DNA of 41,938 bases from JBOHTO01 sp050733695 (GCA_050733695.1 JBOHTO010000172.1:1-41938); one strand, 5' to 3'; counted from the stretch's first letter, positions 1 to 9,012 are shown. Translations and numbers: made by a program. Notes: generated by a model from the letters alone, not told the origin.

Positions 1-452
1 GTTCCAGGGGCCAGCTCGAAGAGCAGGGACGGGTCCTGATCCTCCGCGAGGAGGCGGAAGAGGAGCCGGCGCGCATGGGCGAGTGGCGGGGACTCGCGGT
101 CCCAGCCGTACTCTATGAGGCGCCGGACGGCATTGATGGTCCCGACTCCTTCGAAATGCTGCGCTCGCGCCGAGGGAACGCCCAGCATCGAATCCCCCCA
201 GCCACCGCCAGGATTCTGCATCAGGGCCAGCATCAGGGCGGGCTCATAGTTATATGGCAGCAGGGACGCCACGCCCGCCCTGCTCAGATCGAGCCTGGCT
301 ACGTCTATTGTGGCTCTATACTGTATTGGTGCTGCTGCGTGGTCCAGCAGCCAGCCGAGCGGGAAGGCGACGGGAGAAGGGGGAGGCGCCGGCGCCGGTG
401 GAAGGGCGGGCAGGGGAACGGCGGGCGTGGACGGTTCGGTCACGGTCGGCAC
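1..452 (-). CDS. Hypothetical protein, N-terminal part, runs off the left edge
   Basis: An open minus-strand frame runs from a stop near 462 to the left edge without interruption. The likely start is GTG at 452. The translation opens with a Pro/Ala-rich stretch of about 30 residues and continues as a helix-rich domain with recognisable segments such as LGWLLDHAA, QNPGGGWGDSMLG, TINAVRRLIEYGWDR and HARRLLFRLLAEDQDPS. The alternation of short helices and conserved-looking Gly/Trp turns is reminiscent of alpha-alpha barrel proteins, but I do not recognise the family and the C-terminus is outside the window. It is divergent from the Spy-like gene at 662. The plus-strand frames over this stretch are shadows. 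Reading frame fairly sure; function unknown. Confidence 0.6.
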   Translation of the reverse strand, partial: MPTVTEPSTPAVPLPALPPAPAPPPSPVAFPLGWLLDHAAAPIQYRATIDVARLDLSRAGVASLLPYNYEPALMLALMQNPGGGWGDSMLGVPSARAQHFEGVGTINAVRRLIEYGWDRESPPLAHARRLLFRLLAEDQDPSLLFELAPG

Positions 453-661
453 TCGCAGTCAAGTCGTTGTGAGGCAACGCGATTGCATCAGCACGCCAGG
501 ATCGCCGGGAGTTCGCGGCGAACGATAGCGATTTTCCCGCCGAACGCTAGGGGGTAGGAGCCGAATCTCGCGCAGGGAACCCATTAACACCGACCTTTCG
601 CCCGCGTCAGACATGCGAACGGCTCGTCAGATGGGCGCGCCGGCCTACTAAGGGAGGATGC

Positions 662-1180
662 ATGCAGATTGCCAGAATGCGGATCGCGGCCCTCGGGGCC
701 ATGCTGGTTTCGAGCCTCGCGGGGGTTACAGCGGTCCAGGCGCAACAGACGCCCGACAGCTCGGCGAGGGCGAGGGCAGATGCCGTCGAACGGCACGAGA
801 ATGCGCGGGGGGCGCGGGGGGCGCGGGGGGCCAGGCGGGCGGAGGGACGCAAGGTCGGTCTCGTCTTCCGCGGCATTGAGCTCACCGACGACCAGAAGGC
901 GCGGGTCCGTTCCATCCATCAGGAGTACCGCGAGCGGTTCGCCGAGCTTCGCACCGAGGCGCGCAAGTCGCGCGGCGACGGTGCGCGGCCTGACAGCGCA
1001 TCACGTCATGCGTTGCGTGAGCGCGCGATGCAGGTGCGGGCCGAGGAGCGGAGCGCCATCCGCGCGGTGCTCACTCCTGAGCAGCAGTCGGTGTTCGACC
1101 GGAACATCGAAGCGCTCGGGGATCGCAGGGAACAACATCGCTTGAAGAAGGCGAAGCGGCCGGCGACGGACAGGAGCTGA
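662..1180 (+). CDS. Spy/CpxP-like (LTxxQ) periplasmic protein
   Basis: A 172-residue secreted protein. Residues 1-28 form a signal peptide (basic start, hydrophobic core, cleavage probably after AVQAQ). Two LTxxQ-type segments, LTDDQ near residue 79 and LTPEQ near 139, frame a long Arg/Glu-rich helical region, the layout of Spy/CpxP-family envelope-stress chaperones. The LTxxQ signature is known from that family; chaperone activity here is inference. An Ala-Arg-Gly repeat (GARGARGARR, around residues 46-60) is encoded by a low-complexity GGGGCGCGG run and may be slippage-prone. The start at 662 is chosen because AGGGAGG (about 651-657) precedes it; a start 4 nt earlier is out of frame. Free-standing, 31 nt before the hydro-lyase gene. 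Confidence 0.8.
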   Translation: MQIARMRIAALGAMLVSSLAGVTAVQAQQTPDSSARARADAVERHENARGARGARGARRAEGRKVGLVFRGIELTDDQKARVRSIHQEYRERFAELRTEARKSRGDGARPDSASRHALRERAMQVRAEERSAIRAVLTPEQQSVFDRNIEALGDRREQHRLKKAKRPATDRS

Positions 1181-1211
1181 GCGCTTGTAATGCGATCGGC
1201 CGGGGGGCATC

Positions 1212-3302
1212 TTGAGCGGGAAGAACCCCGAGCCGATCTCGATGATCCAGAGCTTGCTGTCCCGCAAAGTCTCGAAGCTTCCAGCGCGCGTCCGCCTCGG
1301 CGGGCGCGTGCTTTTCCTCACAGAGAATCCGGCGCTCATCCGCGCTCAGCTCGACGGCGAGGACCTCGCGTACGATGCTGCTGCGCCCCGTGACTCGGAC
1401 CGGCGCCCCGCGCTGCGCGACAACATCTCGACGGACGAGATCACGCCGGCCTACATCTGCTACTACTTCGACGAGACGCTGGGCGAATTCCCGTATCTGG
1501 GGTTGAAGGCGGGCGACGAGTTCCCGATCGCCCGCGGGGCGGTAAAGGGGGGCGGATTCTGTTGCTCGGTGTCGGGGAAGCGCAGGGGCAAGGGTTCCTC
1601 GCGCGAGCAGTCGCCCTACGCCGAGATGGTGGCCGGAATCCGCCTGGTGATCGCGGAAAACATCGAGCGCATCTACCGGGAGAACTGTCAGAACCTGGGC
1701 GTGCTCACTTCCACGGACTTCTCGCTGGTGGAGCGCGTTCGCCGCGGCGAGGATATACCGCTCGAGGAGTTCACGGCGGGCGAGGGTGACATCTCGCGCG
1801 GGATCATCGAGTATGGTGGACTCTTCGCGTACAACGTCGCCCGCCTGCAGGGGAAGGTCGACGTACCGCGCGTGACGACGCCGGCCCGCGCGATGACGAT
1901 CGCCGAGAAGATCTTCGCCCGCGGCTGGGTGACCGACGCTGCGGCGGGGGCGGCGGGCGTGCCGGCGGTGAAGCCGGGCGATCAGGGCTTCGTGCGCACG
2001 GACATCCGCTTCAGCCACGAATACGTGACGCCCATGGCGGCGATCTTCTTCGAGGATCTCGTGGGCAGGGAGGAGCCGGTGAACGATCCCGGTTCCGTCT
2101 ACTTCTTTCGCGACCATCTCACGTTTCTCGACCAGGTCATGCGGCCGGAGCATGTTGAGATGGGGTTGCTCGACGTCGCGAACCAGCTCGAGGCAAAGCA
2201 GCGGACGTTCGCGGAGGCGAAAGGCATCAAGCTGTACGGGCAGCTCGACAAGCGGCTCAATCTGCACGGCGCGCTGAACGCGGCCGGCTCGGAGGCGATC
2301 TGCCATTCCAAGATCCTGGAAGCGCATGCGCTGCCCGGCCAGATCATAATCGGCTCGGATTCGCACACACCGCACGCGGGCGCGGTGGGGTGTATTGCGT
2401 TCGGTGTGGGGACGACCGCGATCTTCAACTCCTGGATCACGAAGGACGTGCGGGTCGAGGTGCCGAAGTCATTCAGGGTCGTGGTGCACGGGGAGAAGCC
2501 CGCGAACGTGACTGCCAAGGACTTCATGCTCGAGATACTGCGCCACCCGTACATAAGGAGTGGTGAGGCGATCGGTCAGATCATCGAGTACGCGGGCGAA
2601 GCCGTTGAATCGCTCTCGGTCGACGAGCGCGCGACGATGACGAACATGGCCGCGGAGGTGGGCGCGTTCACCGGCATCATCGCACCGGATGAGAAGACGA
2701 TCGAGTACCTGGTCGCGCAGCGAGAGCTCTCGCACGACGCGGCGCGTGCGCTCTGCGACGGACTCTTCTCCGACGAGGGCGCCTCGTACGTGAAGGTGAT
2801 CGAGATCGATGCGTCAGCGCTGAGGCCGATGATCGCGCTCCCCGGCGATCCCGGTAACGGCATGTACATCGACGAACTCGGGCGCGATGTCGCGGTCGAT
2901 ATCGCCTACGCGGGGTCATGCACGGCCGGGAAGAAGGAGGACATGGACATGTACGCGCGCGTCTTCCGTGAGGCGCTCGAGCGGGGCGAACGCGTGTCGA
3001 CAACGACGTACATCCAGTGCGGCTCGCGCGAAGTATTCCTGTACTGCCAGGAACGCGGCTATGACCGGATCTTCGCCGATGTGGGGGCGACGTTCGTGGA
3101 GCCGTCGTGCGGCGCGTGCATCAATGCCGGCCCCGGTGTGTCGCGCAACAGGGACGACGTCACGATCTCGGCGATCAACCGGAACTTTCCGGGGCGGTCC
3201 GGGCCGGGGCAGCTCTATCTCGCATCTCCGTACACGGTCGCAGCATCGGCCATAGCGGGAAAGATCGTTCCCTGGGAATCCGCCCAGCCCGCCGTCGTGT
3301 AG
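1212..3302 (+). CDS. Aconitase / 3-isopropylmalate dehydratase family hydro-lyase, single chain with N-terminal swivel domain
   Basis: A 696-residue cytoplasmic [4Fe-4S] hydro-lyase relative. Residues 70-175 resemble the LeuD/swivel domain (DNISTDEITPAY at 70-81, GKGSSREQSP at 127-136). Residues 260-690 resemble the LeuC/aconitase catalytic domains (GSDSHTPHAG at 381-390, SAINRNFPGRSG near 653-664). Cys570 (AGSCTAG) and Cys633/Cys636 (PSCGAC) fit the three cluster ligands. The swivel domain precedes the catalytic domains, unlike aconitase A where it is last. The family isomerises hydroxy-acids by dehydration and rehydration; the substrate here (citrate, isopropylmalate, methylcitrate or other) cannot be read from sequence. 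The longest frame uses TTG at 1212; ATG at 1242 is an alternative. The stop is 3 nt before the next gene, so the two are probably co-transcribed. Confidence 0.85.
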   Translation: MSGKNPEPISMIQSLLSRKVSKLPARVRLGGRVLFLTENPALIRAQLDGEDLAYDAAAPRDSDRRPALRDNISTDEITPAYICYYFDETLGEFPYLGLKAGDEFPIARGAVKGGGFCCSVSGKRRGKGSSREQSPYAEMVAGIRLVIAENIERIYRENCQNLGVLTSTDFSLVERVRRGEDIPLEEFTAGEGDISRGIIEYGGLFAYNVARLQGKVDVPRVTTPARAMTIAEKIFARGWVTDAAAGAAGVPAVKPGDQGFVRTDIRFSHEYVTPMAAIFFEDLVGREEPVNDPGSVYFFRDHLTFLDQVMRPEHVEMGLLDVANQLEAKQRTFAEAKGIKLYGQLDKRLNLHGALNAAGSEAICHSKILEAHALPGQIIIGSDSHTPHAGAVGCIAFGVGTTAIFNSWITKDVRVEVPKSFRVVVHGEKPANVTAKDFMLEILRHPYIRSGEAIGQIIEYAGEAVESLSVDERATMTNMAAEVGAFTGIIAPDEKTIEYLVAQRELSHDAARALCDGLFSDEGASYVKVIEIDASALRPMIALPGDPGNGMYIDELGRDVAVDIAYAGSCTAGKKEDMDMYARVFREALERGERVSTTTYIQCGSREVFLYCQERGYDRIFADVGATFVEPSCGACINAGPGVSRNRDDVTISAINRNFPGRSGPGQLYLASPYTVAASAIAGKIVPWESAQPAVV

Positions 3303-3305
3303 TGA

Positions 3306-4127
3306 ATGCGCGGTGAGTTCCTGGACCTCGGCGACGCGCGTCTCTATTATTTCGCCGCCGGCACGAGGGGCACGGGTGAACCTGTCGTCTTCCTGCACGG
3401 TTTCCCCACTTCATCACATCTCTGGAGCGCGCTGGTGCCGGAGATGCCCGAAGGACACCGACTGGTCGTCATCGACCTGCTCGGCTACGGGCGCAGCGAT
3501 CGACCGGGCACGCACGATGTGAGCGTTCGCGGCCACGCCGATCGCGTGATCTCGGTGCTGGACGCGCTCGGTATCAACTACTGTTGCATCGTGGGGCACG
3601 ATGTGGGAGGAGGTGTCGCGCAATCACTCGCACTGCGCCACCCCGCACGCGTGTCGCGACTCTGCCTCATCAACTCGGTGGCGTTCGACGCGTGGCCGGT
3701 ACGCGAGGTCAAGCTGGCGCGGGCGATGCTGCCACTCACCGGCTACCTGCCGTCGAGCTGGATTCTCTCCTTCGTCCGCGCTGATCTCGTCCGCGGCTAC
3801 GTCGATGGCGAGCTGGGCGCGCATTCGGTCGCGCAGTATCTCCGCACGTTCGACGCGGCCGACGGACGCGACGCACTGATGGCGCATCTCGCCGCACTCG
3901 ATTGTTCGGAGACGCTCGCGCTGGCTCCGCGCCTGCGAGACATCGTGCAGCCCACCGCGATCGTGTGGGGAGCGGAAGATCCGTGGCTGGCACCGGCTCT
4001 GGGCGAGCGGCTGCACGAGACGATCCCCGGCTCGACCTTCCGCCTCCTGCCCGGCGTCCGGCATTTCTGTCCGGAAGAAACACCTCAGCAGATCGCTGGC
4101 GTGATCGCCGAGCTGCTGCGGAGGTGA
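3306..4127 (+). CDS. Alpha/beta hydrolase, haloalkane-dehalogenase / epoxide-hydrolase type
   Basis: A 273-residue alpha/beta-hydrolase fold enzyme, probably cytosolic (no signal peptide). HGFP at 31-34 is the oxyanion-hole motif. The nucleophile elbow is GHDVGG, giving Asp99 instead of Ser, as in haloalkane dehalogenases and soluble epoxide hydrolases. Asp225 (WGAEDPW) and His253 (VRHF) complete a likely triad. A cap region lies about 130-200. The substrate cannot be named. It starts 3 nt after the hydro-lyase stop, so translation is probably coupled and the two may act in one small-molecule pathway (inference). It converges with the aldo-keto reductase, with only 7 nt between the stops. Confidence 0.85.
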   Translation: MRGEFLDLGDARLYYFAAGTRGTGEPVVFLHGFPTSSHLWSALVPEMPEGHRLVVIDLLGYGRSDRPGTHDVSVRGHADRVISVLDALGINYCCIVGHDVGGGVAQSLALRHPARVSRLCLINSVAFDAWPVREVKLARAMLPLTGYLPSSWILSFVRADLVRGYVDGELGAHSVAQYLRTFDAADGRDALMAHLAALDCSETLALAPRLRDIVQPTAIVWGAEDPWLAPALGERLHETIPGSTFRLLPGVRHFCPEETPQQIAGVIAELLRR

Positions 4128-4134
4128 GGCAGGG

Positions 4135-5124
4135 CTATCGGTTCACCGCTCGCATGCCCCCTTCCTGATATCTGTCCCCCGCCACCATCATGCCCACGCT
4201 GTGCAGCGCGGCCACATCGTCAGTCGTCAACTCGATGTTGATTGCAGCGGCGTTTTCCTCGATCCGTTCCGCGTGCGTCGAACCCGGGATCGGGACGACG
4301 TCATCGCCCCGCGACAGCAACCACGCGAGGGCGAGCTGCGCAGCCGTGCAGCGCCTGGCCCGCGCGATCGCCTCCACCTTCGCGACGAGATCGAGATTCC
4401 TGCGGAAGTTCTCTCCCTGAAAACGCGGATTCGCCTTTCGCCAGTCGTCGTCTGCAAGGTCGTCCGGTGAACGGAAGCGCCCGGCGAGGAAGCCGCGGCC
4501 GAGCGGACTGTAGGCGACGAAGGCGATGCCGAGCTCGCGGCAGGTGTCAAGCAGCTCGCCCTCGGGGTCGCGGGTCCACAAGGAGTATTCCGTCTGAAGG
4601 GCCGCGATCGGATGCACCGCGTGCGCCCGGCGAATCGTCGCAGGTGCGGCTTCGGAAAGACCGAGGTGACGCACCTTGCCGGCATTCACCAGTTCCGCCA
4701 TGGCGCCAACAGTGTCCTCGATCGGCGTGTTCGGGTCGACGCGGTGCTGATAGTACACGTCGATCACGTCGACTCCGAGTCGCTTGAGCGACGCGTCGCA
4801 GGCCTCACGTACGTACTCCGGACGGCCGTTGATCCCGCGCGACGCGCCGTCTTCCGATCGCACGTTGCCGAACTTGGTCGCGAGCACGACCTCGTCGCGG
4901 CGGCCCGCGATCGCGCGCCCCACCAGTCGCTCGTTCGTGAACGGACCATACACGTCGGCCGTGTCCAGGAAGTTGATGCCCACGTCCAGCGCGCGCGCTA
5001 TCGTCGCCATGGAGCGCTCTTCGTCGGCCGTCCCGTAGAACTCCGACATGCCCATGCAGCCGAGCCCCATCGCCGAGACCGCAGGTCCGGCGCGGCCGAG
5101 CCGCCGCCGCGGCATTGGTGTCAT
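4135..5124 (-). CDS. Aldo/keto reductase
   Basis: An NADPH-dependent oxidoreductase of the aldo-keto reductase TIM-barrel superfamily, 329 residues, the usual length for the YakC/AKR13-like branch. The opening MGLGCMGMSEFYG is typical of that branch. The catalytic tetrad is visible as Asp54 (FLDTADVYG), Tyr59, Lys84 (LATKFG) and His127 (YYQHRVD). The frame is open upstream to 5208, but ATG at 5124 is preferred: AGAAAGG lies 7 nt upstream and homology begins at PRRRLG. It is cytoplasmic; the substrate is an unspecified aldehyde or ketone. The MFS exporter lies upstream on the same strand with a gap of about 140 nt. Confidence 0.9.
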   Translation of the reverse strand: MTPMPRRRLGRAGPAVSAMGLGCMGMSEFYGTADEERSMATIARALDVGINFLDTADVYGPFTNERLVGRAIAGRRDEVVLATKFGNVRSEDGASRGINGRPEYVREACDASLKRLGVDVIDVYYQHRVDPNTPIEDTVGAMAELVNAGKVRHLGLSEAAPATIRRAHAVHPIAALQTEYSLWTRDPEGELLDTCRELGIAFVAYSPLGRGFLAGRFRSPDDLADDDWRKANPRFQGENFRRNLDLVAKVEAIARARRCTAAQLALAWLLSRGDDVVPIPGSTHAERIEENAAAINIELTTDDVAALHSVGMMVAGDRYQEGGMRAVNR

Positions 5125-5266
5125 TGCCGCGCCTTTCTCGCCCCGTTTCCTGATATCGCTCTTCATCCCGGTGCCTCGCGTCCTGTCGATTCGCAATTCT
5201 GCCCCCATCGATCGAGCCTTCCCCAGCAGGTGCAGGAGGAATCGTTACAGCAATGAATGATCCGAA

Positions 5267-6763
5267 TCATCCCGGCCTGCCGCTACCCCCGTCGGCGTGG
5301 GCATGGGCTGGCCGCCGACCTGTGCACGCATGGCTCGGATCTGGGTGTACCAGCGGTTCGGCACGAGCGGCTTTCCGCACTGTGATGAATGCGATTGCGC
5401 TTCCCATCGCGCACAGCGCCGCACTGATCAACATCGCGCGTGTGTATCCAGCGGCGAACGCCGGTCCATCGATATCGTCGAGACCACCCAATCCTGCGGC
5501 GAGCGGGATGATAGCGACGGCCAGCAGACCGGCCAGACGCGCGACGGCATTGTTCACCGCCGAGGCGATGCCGACCTGCTCATCGTCCACGGCGCCAAGC
5601 ACGGCGGCAGTCAGCGGGGCAACGAGGGCGGACAGCCCGAGCCCGAAGACTGCCAGCCCGGGAAGCACACCCGTGAGGTAGGCCGCGTCGGAGCTCACAC
5701 GACTCAATAGCAGCATCCCGCCCGCGGCCAGGAGCGCGCCGACGGTCATCGGGAGGCGTGGCCCGATGCGCTGCCCCAGTCGTCCGGCGGCCGGCGACAG
5801 CGCGAGCATGATGATGTTGACGGGGAGGAGGGCCGCGCCCGTCTCGAGCGCGCTGTAGCCGACCACGTTCTGGAGCTGGAGCACCAGGAAGAAAAAGAGC
5901 CCGCTGAGCGCAGCGTACACCAGCAGCGTCGTGGCGTTTGTCCCGCTGAACTGGCGCGAACGAAAAAGCACGAGTGGCAGGAGCGGGTCGGCCGAACGCC
6001 GCTCGACGACAACGAACGCCGCGAGCAAGACGACTCCCACGAGTCCCGCGCTCATGATCGCCGGGTGCGTGAAGCCATCGTTCGGGCCCGACATGAGCGC
6101 GCCGATGACGCCGCCGAGTCCGGCCGTAACCAGCGCCGCGCCCAGGTAGTCGATGGACCTGGAGCCGCTTTCCGTCGTGCGAACATCTGGAACATGTCGC
6201 CATGCGATCCATGCCGCTGCGATCGCGAATGGCGTGACACTGGCGAACACCCAGCGCCAGGACGCGGCCTCGACGAGCCATCCCCCGGCGAGCGGACCCA
6301 GCGCCGTCGACACCGCCGACCATCCCGCCCACTGCCCAATGGCGCCAGCTCGATCCTCATCGGTGAAGACGGTGTCGAGAATCGCGAGACTGTTCGGTAC
6401 CAGCAGCGCGCCCGCGGCACCCTGCAGCAGTCGCAGCGCAACGAGTACTTCGACGTTCGGGGCCATGCTGCACAGGGCCGACATCACGGTGAACGCGACG
6501 AGGCCGATCACGAACACCTTCCGGCGGCGATACACATCGCCCAGCGATCCGCCCAGCAGCATGAGTGCGCTCAGCGTGAGCAGGTATCCGTTCATTATCC
6601 ATTGCAGGCCACTCATCCCGAGCGCGAACTCGCCGCCGATGGTGGGAAGGGCGACATTCACGACGGTGCCTTCGAGAAAGACGGCCCCGGAGCCGAGTAC
6701 CGCGGCGGCGACGGTCCAGCGTCCCTGCGGTGACTTCAGTTGAATGGTGTGGCGATCATCCAT
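5267..6763 (-). CDS. MFS transporter, DHA2 / EmrB-QacA type
   Basis: A roughly 500-residue integral inner-membrane protein with 14 predicted helices, matching drug:H+ antiporter family 2. The conserved loop after helix 2 is GGSLGDVYRRRK (motif A). The motif-C-like segment ALGPLAGGWLVE in helix 5 is typical of exporters. The family exports drugs, dyes or metabolites by proton exchange; the substrate here is unknown. The C-terminal 30 residues are hydrophilic and His/Ala-rich. The frame is open to an ATG at 6793. I prefer ATG at 6763 (MDDRHT) because the first ten residues of the longer form look non-conserved; neither has a strong ribosome binding site. Divergent from the threonine-dehydratase-like gene. 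Confidence 0.88.
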   Translation of the reverse strand: MDDRHTIQLKSPQGRWTVAAAVLGSGAVFLEGTVVNVALPTIGGEFALGMSGLQWIMNGYLLTLSALMLLGGSLGDVYRRRKVFVIGLVAFTVMSALCSMAPNVEVLVALRLLQGAAGALLVPNSLAILDTVFTDEDRAGAIGQWAGWSAVSTALGPLAGGWLVEAASWRWVFASVTPFAIAAAWIAWRHVPDVRTTESGSRSIDYLGAALVTAGLGGVIGALMSGPNDGFTHPAIMSAGLVGVVLLAAFVVVERRSADPLLPLVLFRSRQFSGTNATTLLVYAALSGLFFFLVLQLQNVVGYSALETGAALLPVNIIMLALSPAAGRLGQRIGPRLPMTVGALLAAGGMLLLSRVSSDAAYLTGVLPGLAVFGLGLSALVAPLTAAVLGAVDDEQVGIASAVNNAVARLAGLLAVAIIPLAAGLGGLDDIDGPAFAAGYTRAMLISAALCAMGSAIAFITVRKAARAEPLVHPDPSHACTGRRPAHAHADGGSGRPG

Positions 6764-6824
6764 GCGGTTCACCAGTTCACTTTCCCGCAGCATCCGTCAG
6801 CCACCATTCCCCGTGCCCCCACTG

Positions 6825-7007
6825 TCATGCGCCTATGCCCCCCGCGACCAAGCGCGAGCCGAAAGCCACATAGCTCTCGTTGTGCGCCGGATCGCTCGCC
6901 CTGACTTCGGCAGCGCATTGCAGCCAGTAATGTCCTTCCCGCAGGGGCAGGAATCCGTTTGCTCTCCCGATGGCGGCCGCGGGCGCGGCGAACCACGCAG
7001 ACGCCAT
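6825..7007 (-). other. Possible short ORF or gene remnant in the divergent gap
   Basis: The 288-nt gap between the MFS start and the PLP-enzyme start holds a 60-codon minus-strand frame from ATG 7007. Its translation contains GFLPLREGHYWLQC and SYVAFGSRLV, which looks more protein-like than the shadow frames around it. GGAG directly abuts the ATG, too close for a good ribosome site, and I recognise no family. It may be the tail of a lost gene or chance. Confidence 0.2.
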
Positions 7008-7038
7008 CTCCAGACCCGCGCCACGCGACCGCTTCTGC

Positions 7039-7044
7039 TATAAT
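7039..7044 (+). promoter_or_regulatory. Candidate -10 box for the threonine-dehydratase-like gene
   Basis: A perfect TATAAT in otherwise GC-rich sequence. The predicted start of transcription falls near 7051, right at the ATG at 7052, so the message could be leaderless. No convincing -35 box is visible 17 nt upstream. It argues against the longest possible start at 6959. Confidence 0.35.
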
Positions 7045-7051
7045 GCAGACC

Positions 7052-8068
7052 ATGGTGCATTCCCTGGCTGGCGGAAGGCAAGTGACGGGAGAGCTGGAGG
7101 CCACGAACAGCTTGCCGGCGTTGCGTGAGCTGGAGCAGGCAGCGACTCTGATCTACGAGGCGATGCCAGCGACGCCACAGTATCGCTGGCCCCTGCTCGA
7201 CGCGCGCTGCGATTGCGAAGTGTGGGTAAAGCACGAGAATCACTCTCCGGTCGGCGCTTTCAAGGTGCGTGGCGGACTGGTGTACGTCGATGCTCTGCGG
7301 CGAGAGCATCCGCAAGTCGAGGGCATCGTGACCGCGACACGCGGCAACCACGGGCAATCGATTGGCTTCGCGGCCGCGCGCGCGCAGATGGGCGCGCTCG
7401 TGGTCGTACCGCATGGCAACAGCGTGGAGAAGAATGCCGCCATGAGAGCGCTGGGGGTGGAGCTCGTGGAGCACGGGCACGACTTTCAGGCGGCGGTCGA
7501 GGCGGCCGAAGCACTCGCTGCAGAGCGTGGCTGGCACCGTCTCCCATCCTTCCACCCGTTGCTCGTGCGCGGCGTCGGTACCTACGCGCTGGAGCTCTTC
7601 CGCGGGGCGCCGCCGCTCGATGCCATCTATGTCCCCATCGGACTCGGCTCCGGCATCTGTGGCGTCATCGCCGCGCGCGATGCTCTCGGCCTTCGCACCG
7701 CGGTAATTGGAGTGACGTCGGCCGCGGCACCCGCGTTCGCGCGCTCACTGGAACGGGGAACTGTCCTGTCGCAGGATGTGACGACGCGAATCGCGGACGG
7801 CGTTGCCTGCCGCACACCTGTGGCTCCGGCGCTGGACGTCGTGGCGCGCGGCACCGAGCGGGTGGTGGAAGTCACCGACGAGGAGGTGGAGGAGGCGATG
7901 CGTGCCCTCTTCGCCGATACGCACAACGTCGCAGAAGGTGCGGGCGCGGCAGCGCTCGCGGGACTGCTGCAGGAGCGCGAAAGGATGCTGGGGCGCCGGG
8001 TTGCCGTGGTTCTCACGGGGGGGAACGTCGATTCGGTCGAGTTCGCGCGCGTTCTCTCGGCGGCATGA
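7052..8068 (+). CDS. Threonine dehydratase-like PLP-dependent enzyme (fold type II)
   Basis: A cytoplasmic PLP enzyme of the threonine/serine dehydratase group. The PLP lysine is in the VGAFKVRGG segment, TRGNHGQSIG is the Asn-containing phosphate/PLP loop, and the glycine-rich phosphate-binding loop is GLGSGICG. VLTGGNVD near the C-terminus matches the PLP-ring contact region. No C-terminal ACT regulatory domain is present, so it resembles the short catabolic form. The AMPATPQYRWPLL segment and VWVKHENHSPVG are typical of a bacterial threonine-dehydratase subfamily; the exact amino-acid substrate is not proven. The start is uncertain: ATG 7052 behind TATAAT, GTG 7082 with GGAAGG 3 nt upstream, and TTG 7112 with GGAGG 11 nt upstream are all possible. 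Family alignment from memory favours a start near 7112. Confidence 0.85.
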   Translation: MVHSLAGGRQVTGELEATNSLPALRELEQAATLIYEAMPATPQYRWPLLDARCDCEVWVKHENHSPVGAFKVRGGLVYVDALRREHPQVEGIVTATRGNHGQSIGFAAARAQMGALVVVPHGNSVEKNAAMRALGVELVEHGHDFQAAVEAAEALAAERGWHRLPSFHPLLVRGVGTYALELFRGAPPLDAIYVPIGLGSGICGVIAARDALGLRTAVIGVTSAAAPAFARSLERGTVLSQDVTTRIADGVACRTPVAPALDVVARGTERVVEVTDEEVEEAMRALFADTHNVAEGAGAAALAGLLQERERMLGRRVAVVLTGGNVDSVEFARVLSAA

Positions 8069-8173
8069 CCATCGTGGCCAGGCTATCCGCCAGGTCCGCA
8101 CCGATGCACGTTGCATGCATGCTCCACGCGATTGCCGCGCTCCATGCGGCACGAACCCACGCATGACCCAGGC

Positions 8174-8878
8174 ATGACCACCGAACTGCCCATCGCGCTC
8201 GTGACTGGCGGGAATCGCGGAATCGGCTTCGATGTCTGTCGTCAACTGGCGGAACAGGGCTACGCTGTCATTCTCAGCGCACGGGATTCCGGCAAGGCGA
8301 GCGACGCGGCTCGCGCGCTCGGCAAGCAGGGGCTGCAGGTCACACCGCTGCAGCTCGACGTGAACCGCGCGGAGAGCGTTACGCGCGCCCGGGATGCCGT
8401 CGAGCGTGAGCACGGCCGCCTCGACGCACTCGTGAACAATGCAGGAGTGGACTACGACACTGATCAGGATGTACTCACAGCGGATCTGGAGAGAGTCGCA
8501 AGAATCATCGACACGAATACTCTCGGGCCCTGGCGCGTCGCGAAGGCGTTCATCCCGCTCCTCCGAAAGAGCGATCACGGGCGCATCGTGAACGTCAGCA
8601 GCGGAGCCGGTGCGCTGGCCAGCATGAATGGGAGCAGACCCGGCTACGCCCTGTCGAAGGCGGCACTCAACGCCCTGACGCTCATGCTCGCCGGGATGCT
8701 GGAACGCGATCGCATACTGGTCAACGCCATCTGTCCCGGTTGGGTGGCGACGGAGATGGGCGGGGAAGGTGGGCGTCCCATCCCGGCCGGCGCTGCCAGC
8801 GTGGTATGGGGTGTCACGCTTCCGGACGATGGTCCCACGGGCGGATTCTTTCGGGACGGGCGCGCGGTCGAGTGGTGA
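8174..8878 (+). CDS. Short-chain dehydrogenase/reductase, carbonyl-reductase-like
   Basis: A 234-residue NAD(P)-dependent reductase of the classical SDR family. TGGNRGIG near residue 12 is the cofactor-binding TGxxxGxG motif, NNAG is present, and the catalytic Ser and YALSK (Tyr/Lys) follow. The C-terminal CPGWVATEMGG and LPDDGPTGGFFRDG segments strongly resemble the carbonyl reductase / menthol dehydrogenase-like subgroup, which reduces carbonyls on diverse small molecules. The frame is open to 8111, but ATG 8174 (MTTELPIALVTGG) gives the normal family start. It lies about 105 nt after the PLP enzyme gene on the same strand. Physiological substrate unknown. Confidence 0.9.
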   Translation: MTTELPIALVTGGNRGIGFDVCRQLAEQGYAVILSARDSGKASDAARALGKQGLQVTPLQLDVNRAESVTRARDAVEREHGRLDALVNNAGVDYDTDQDVLTADLERVARIIDTNTLGPWRVAKAFIPLLRKSDHGRIVNVSSGAGALASMNGSRPGYALSKAALNALTLMLAGMLERDRILVNAICPGWVATEMGGEGGRPIPAGAASVVWGVTLPDDGPTGGFFRDGRAVEW

Positions 8879-9012
8879 TGATCTGATTCACGACGCTCGC
8901 AGCGAACGCGCGCTCGGGGTCGGCCGCGCTGAATGTTCGTACCTGGTCAACCGCCCCAGCCTGGCCCGGGATCACAACTCACACTCGCGCTCAGCGCATA
9001 GGAGAGAAGAAG

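Noticed and set aside
576..611. GGAAC...TCAGA as a possible sigmaE-type promoter for the Spy-like gene
   Set aside because: Spacing is about 26 nt, far longer than the 16-17 nt expected; not supportable.
1071..2375. Long 434-codon minus-strand frame opposite the hydro-lyase
   Set aside because: Arg/His/Ala-rich antisense shadow of a clearly coding plus-strand gene with conserved motifs; typical in GC-rich DNA.
6833..7555. 240-codon minus-strand frame over the PLP enzyme
   Set aside because: Overlaps the PLP-binding region of a well-supported gene; shadow.
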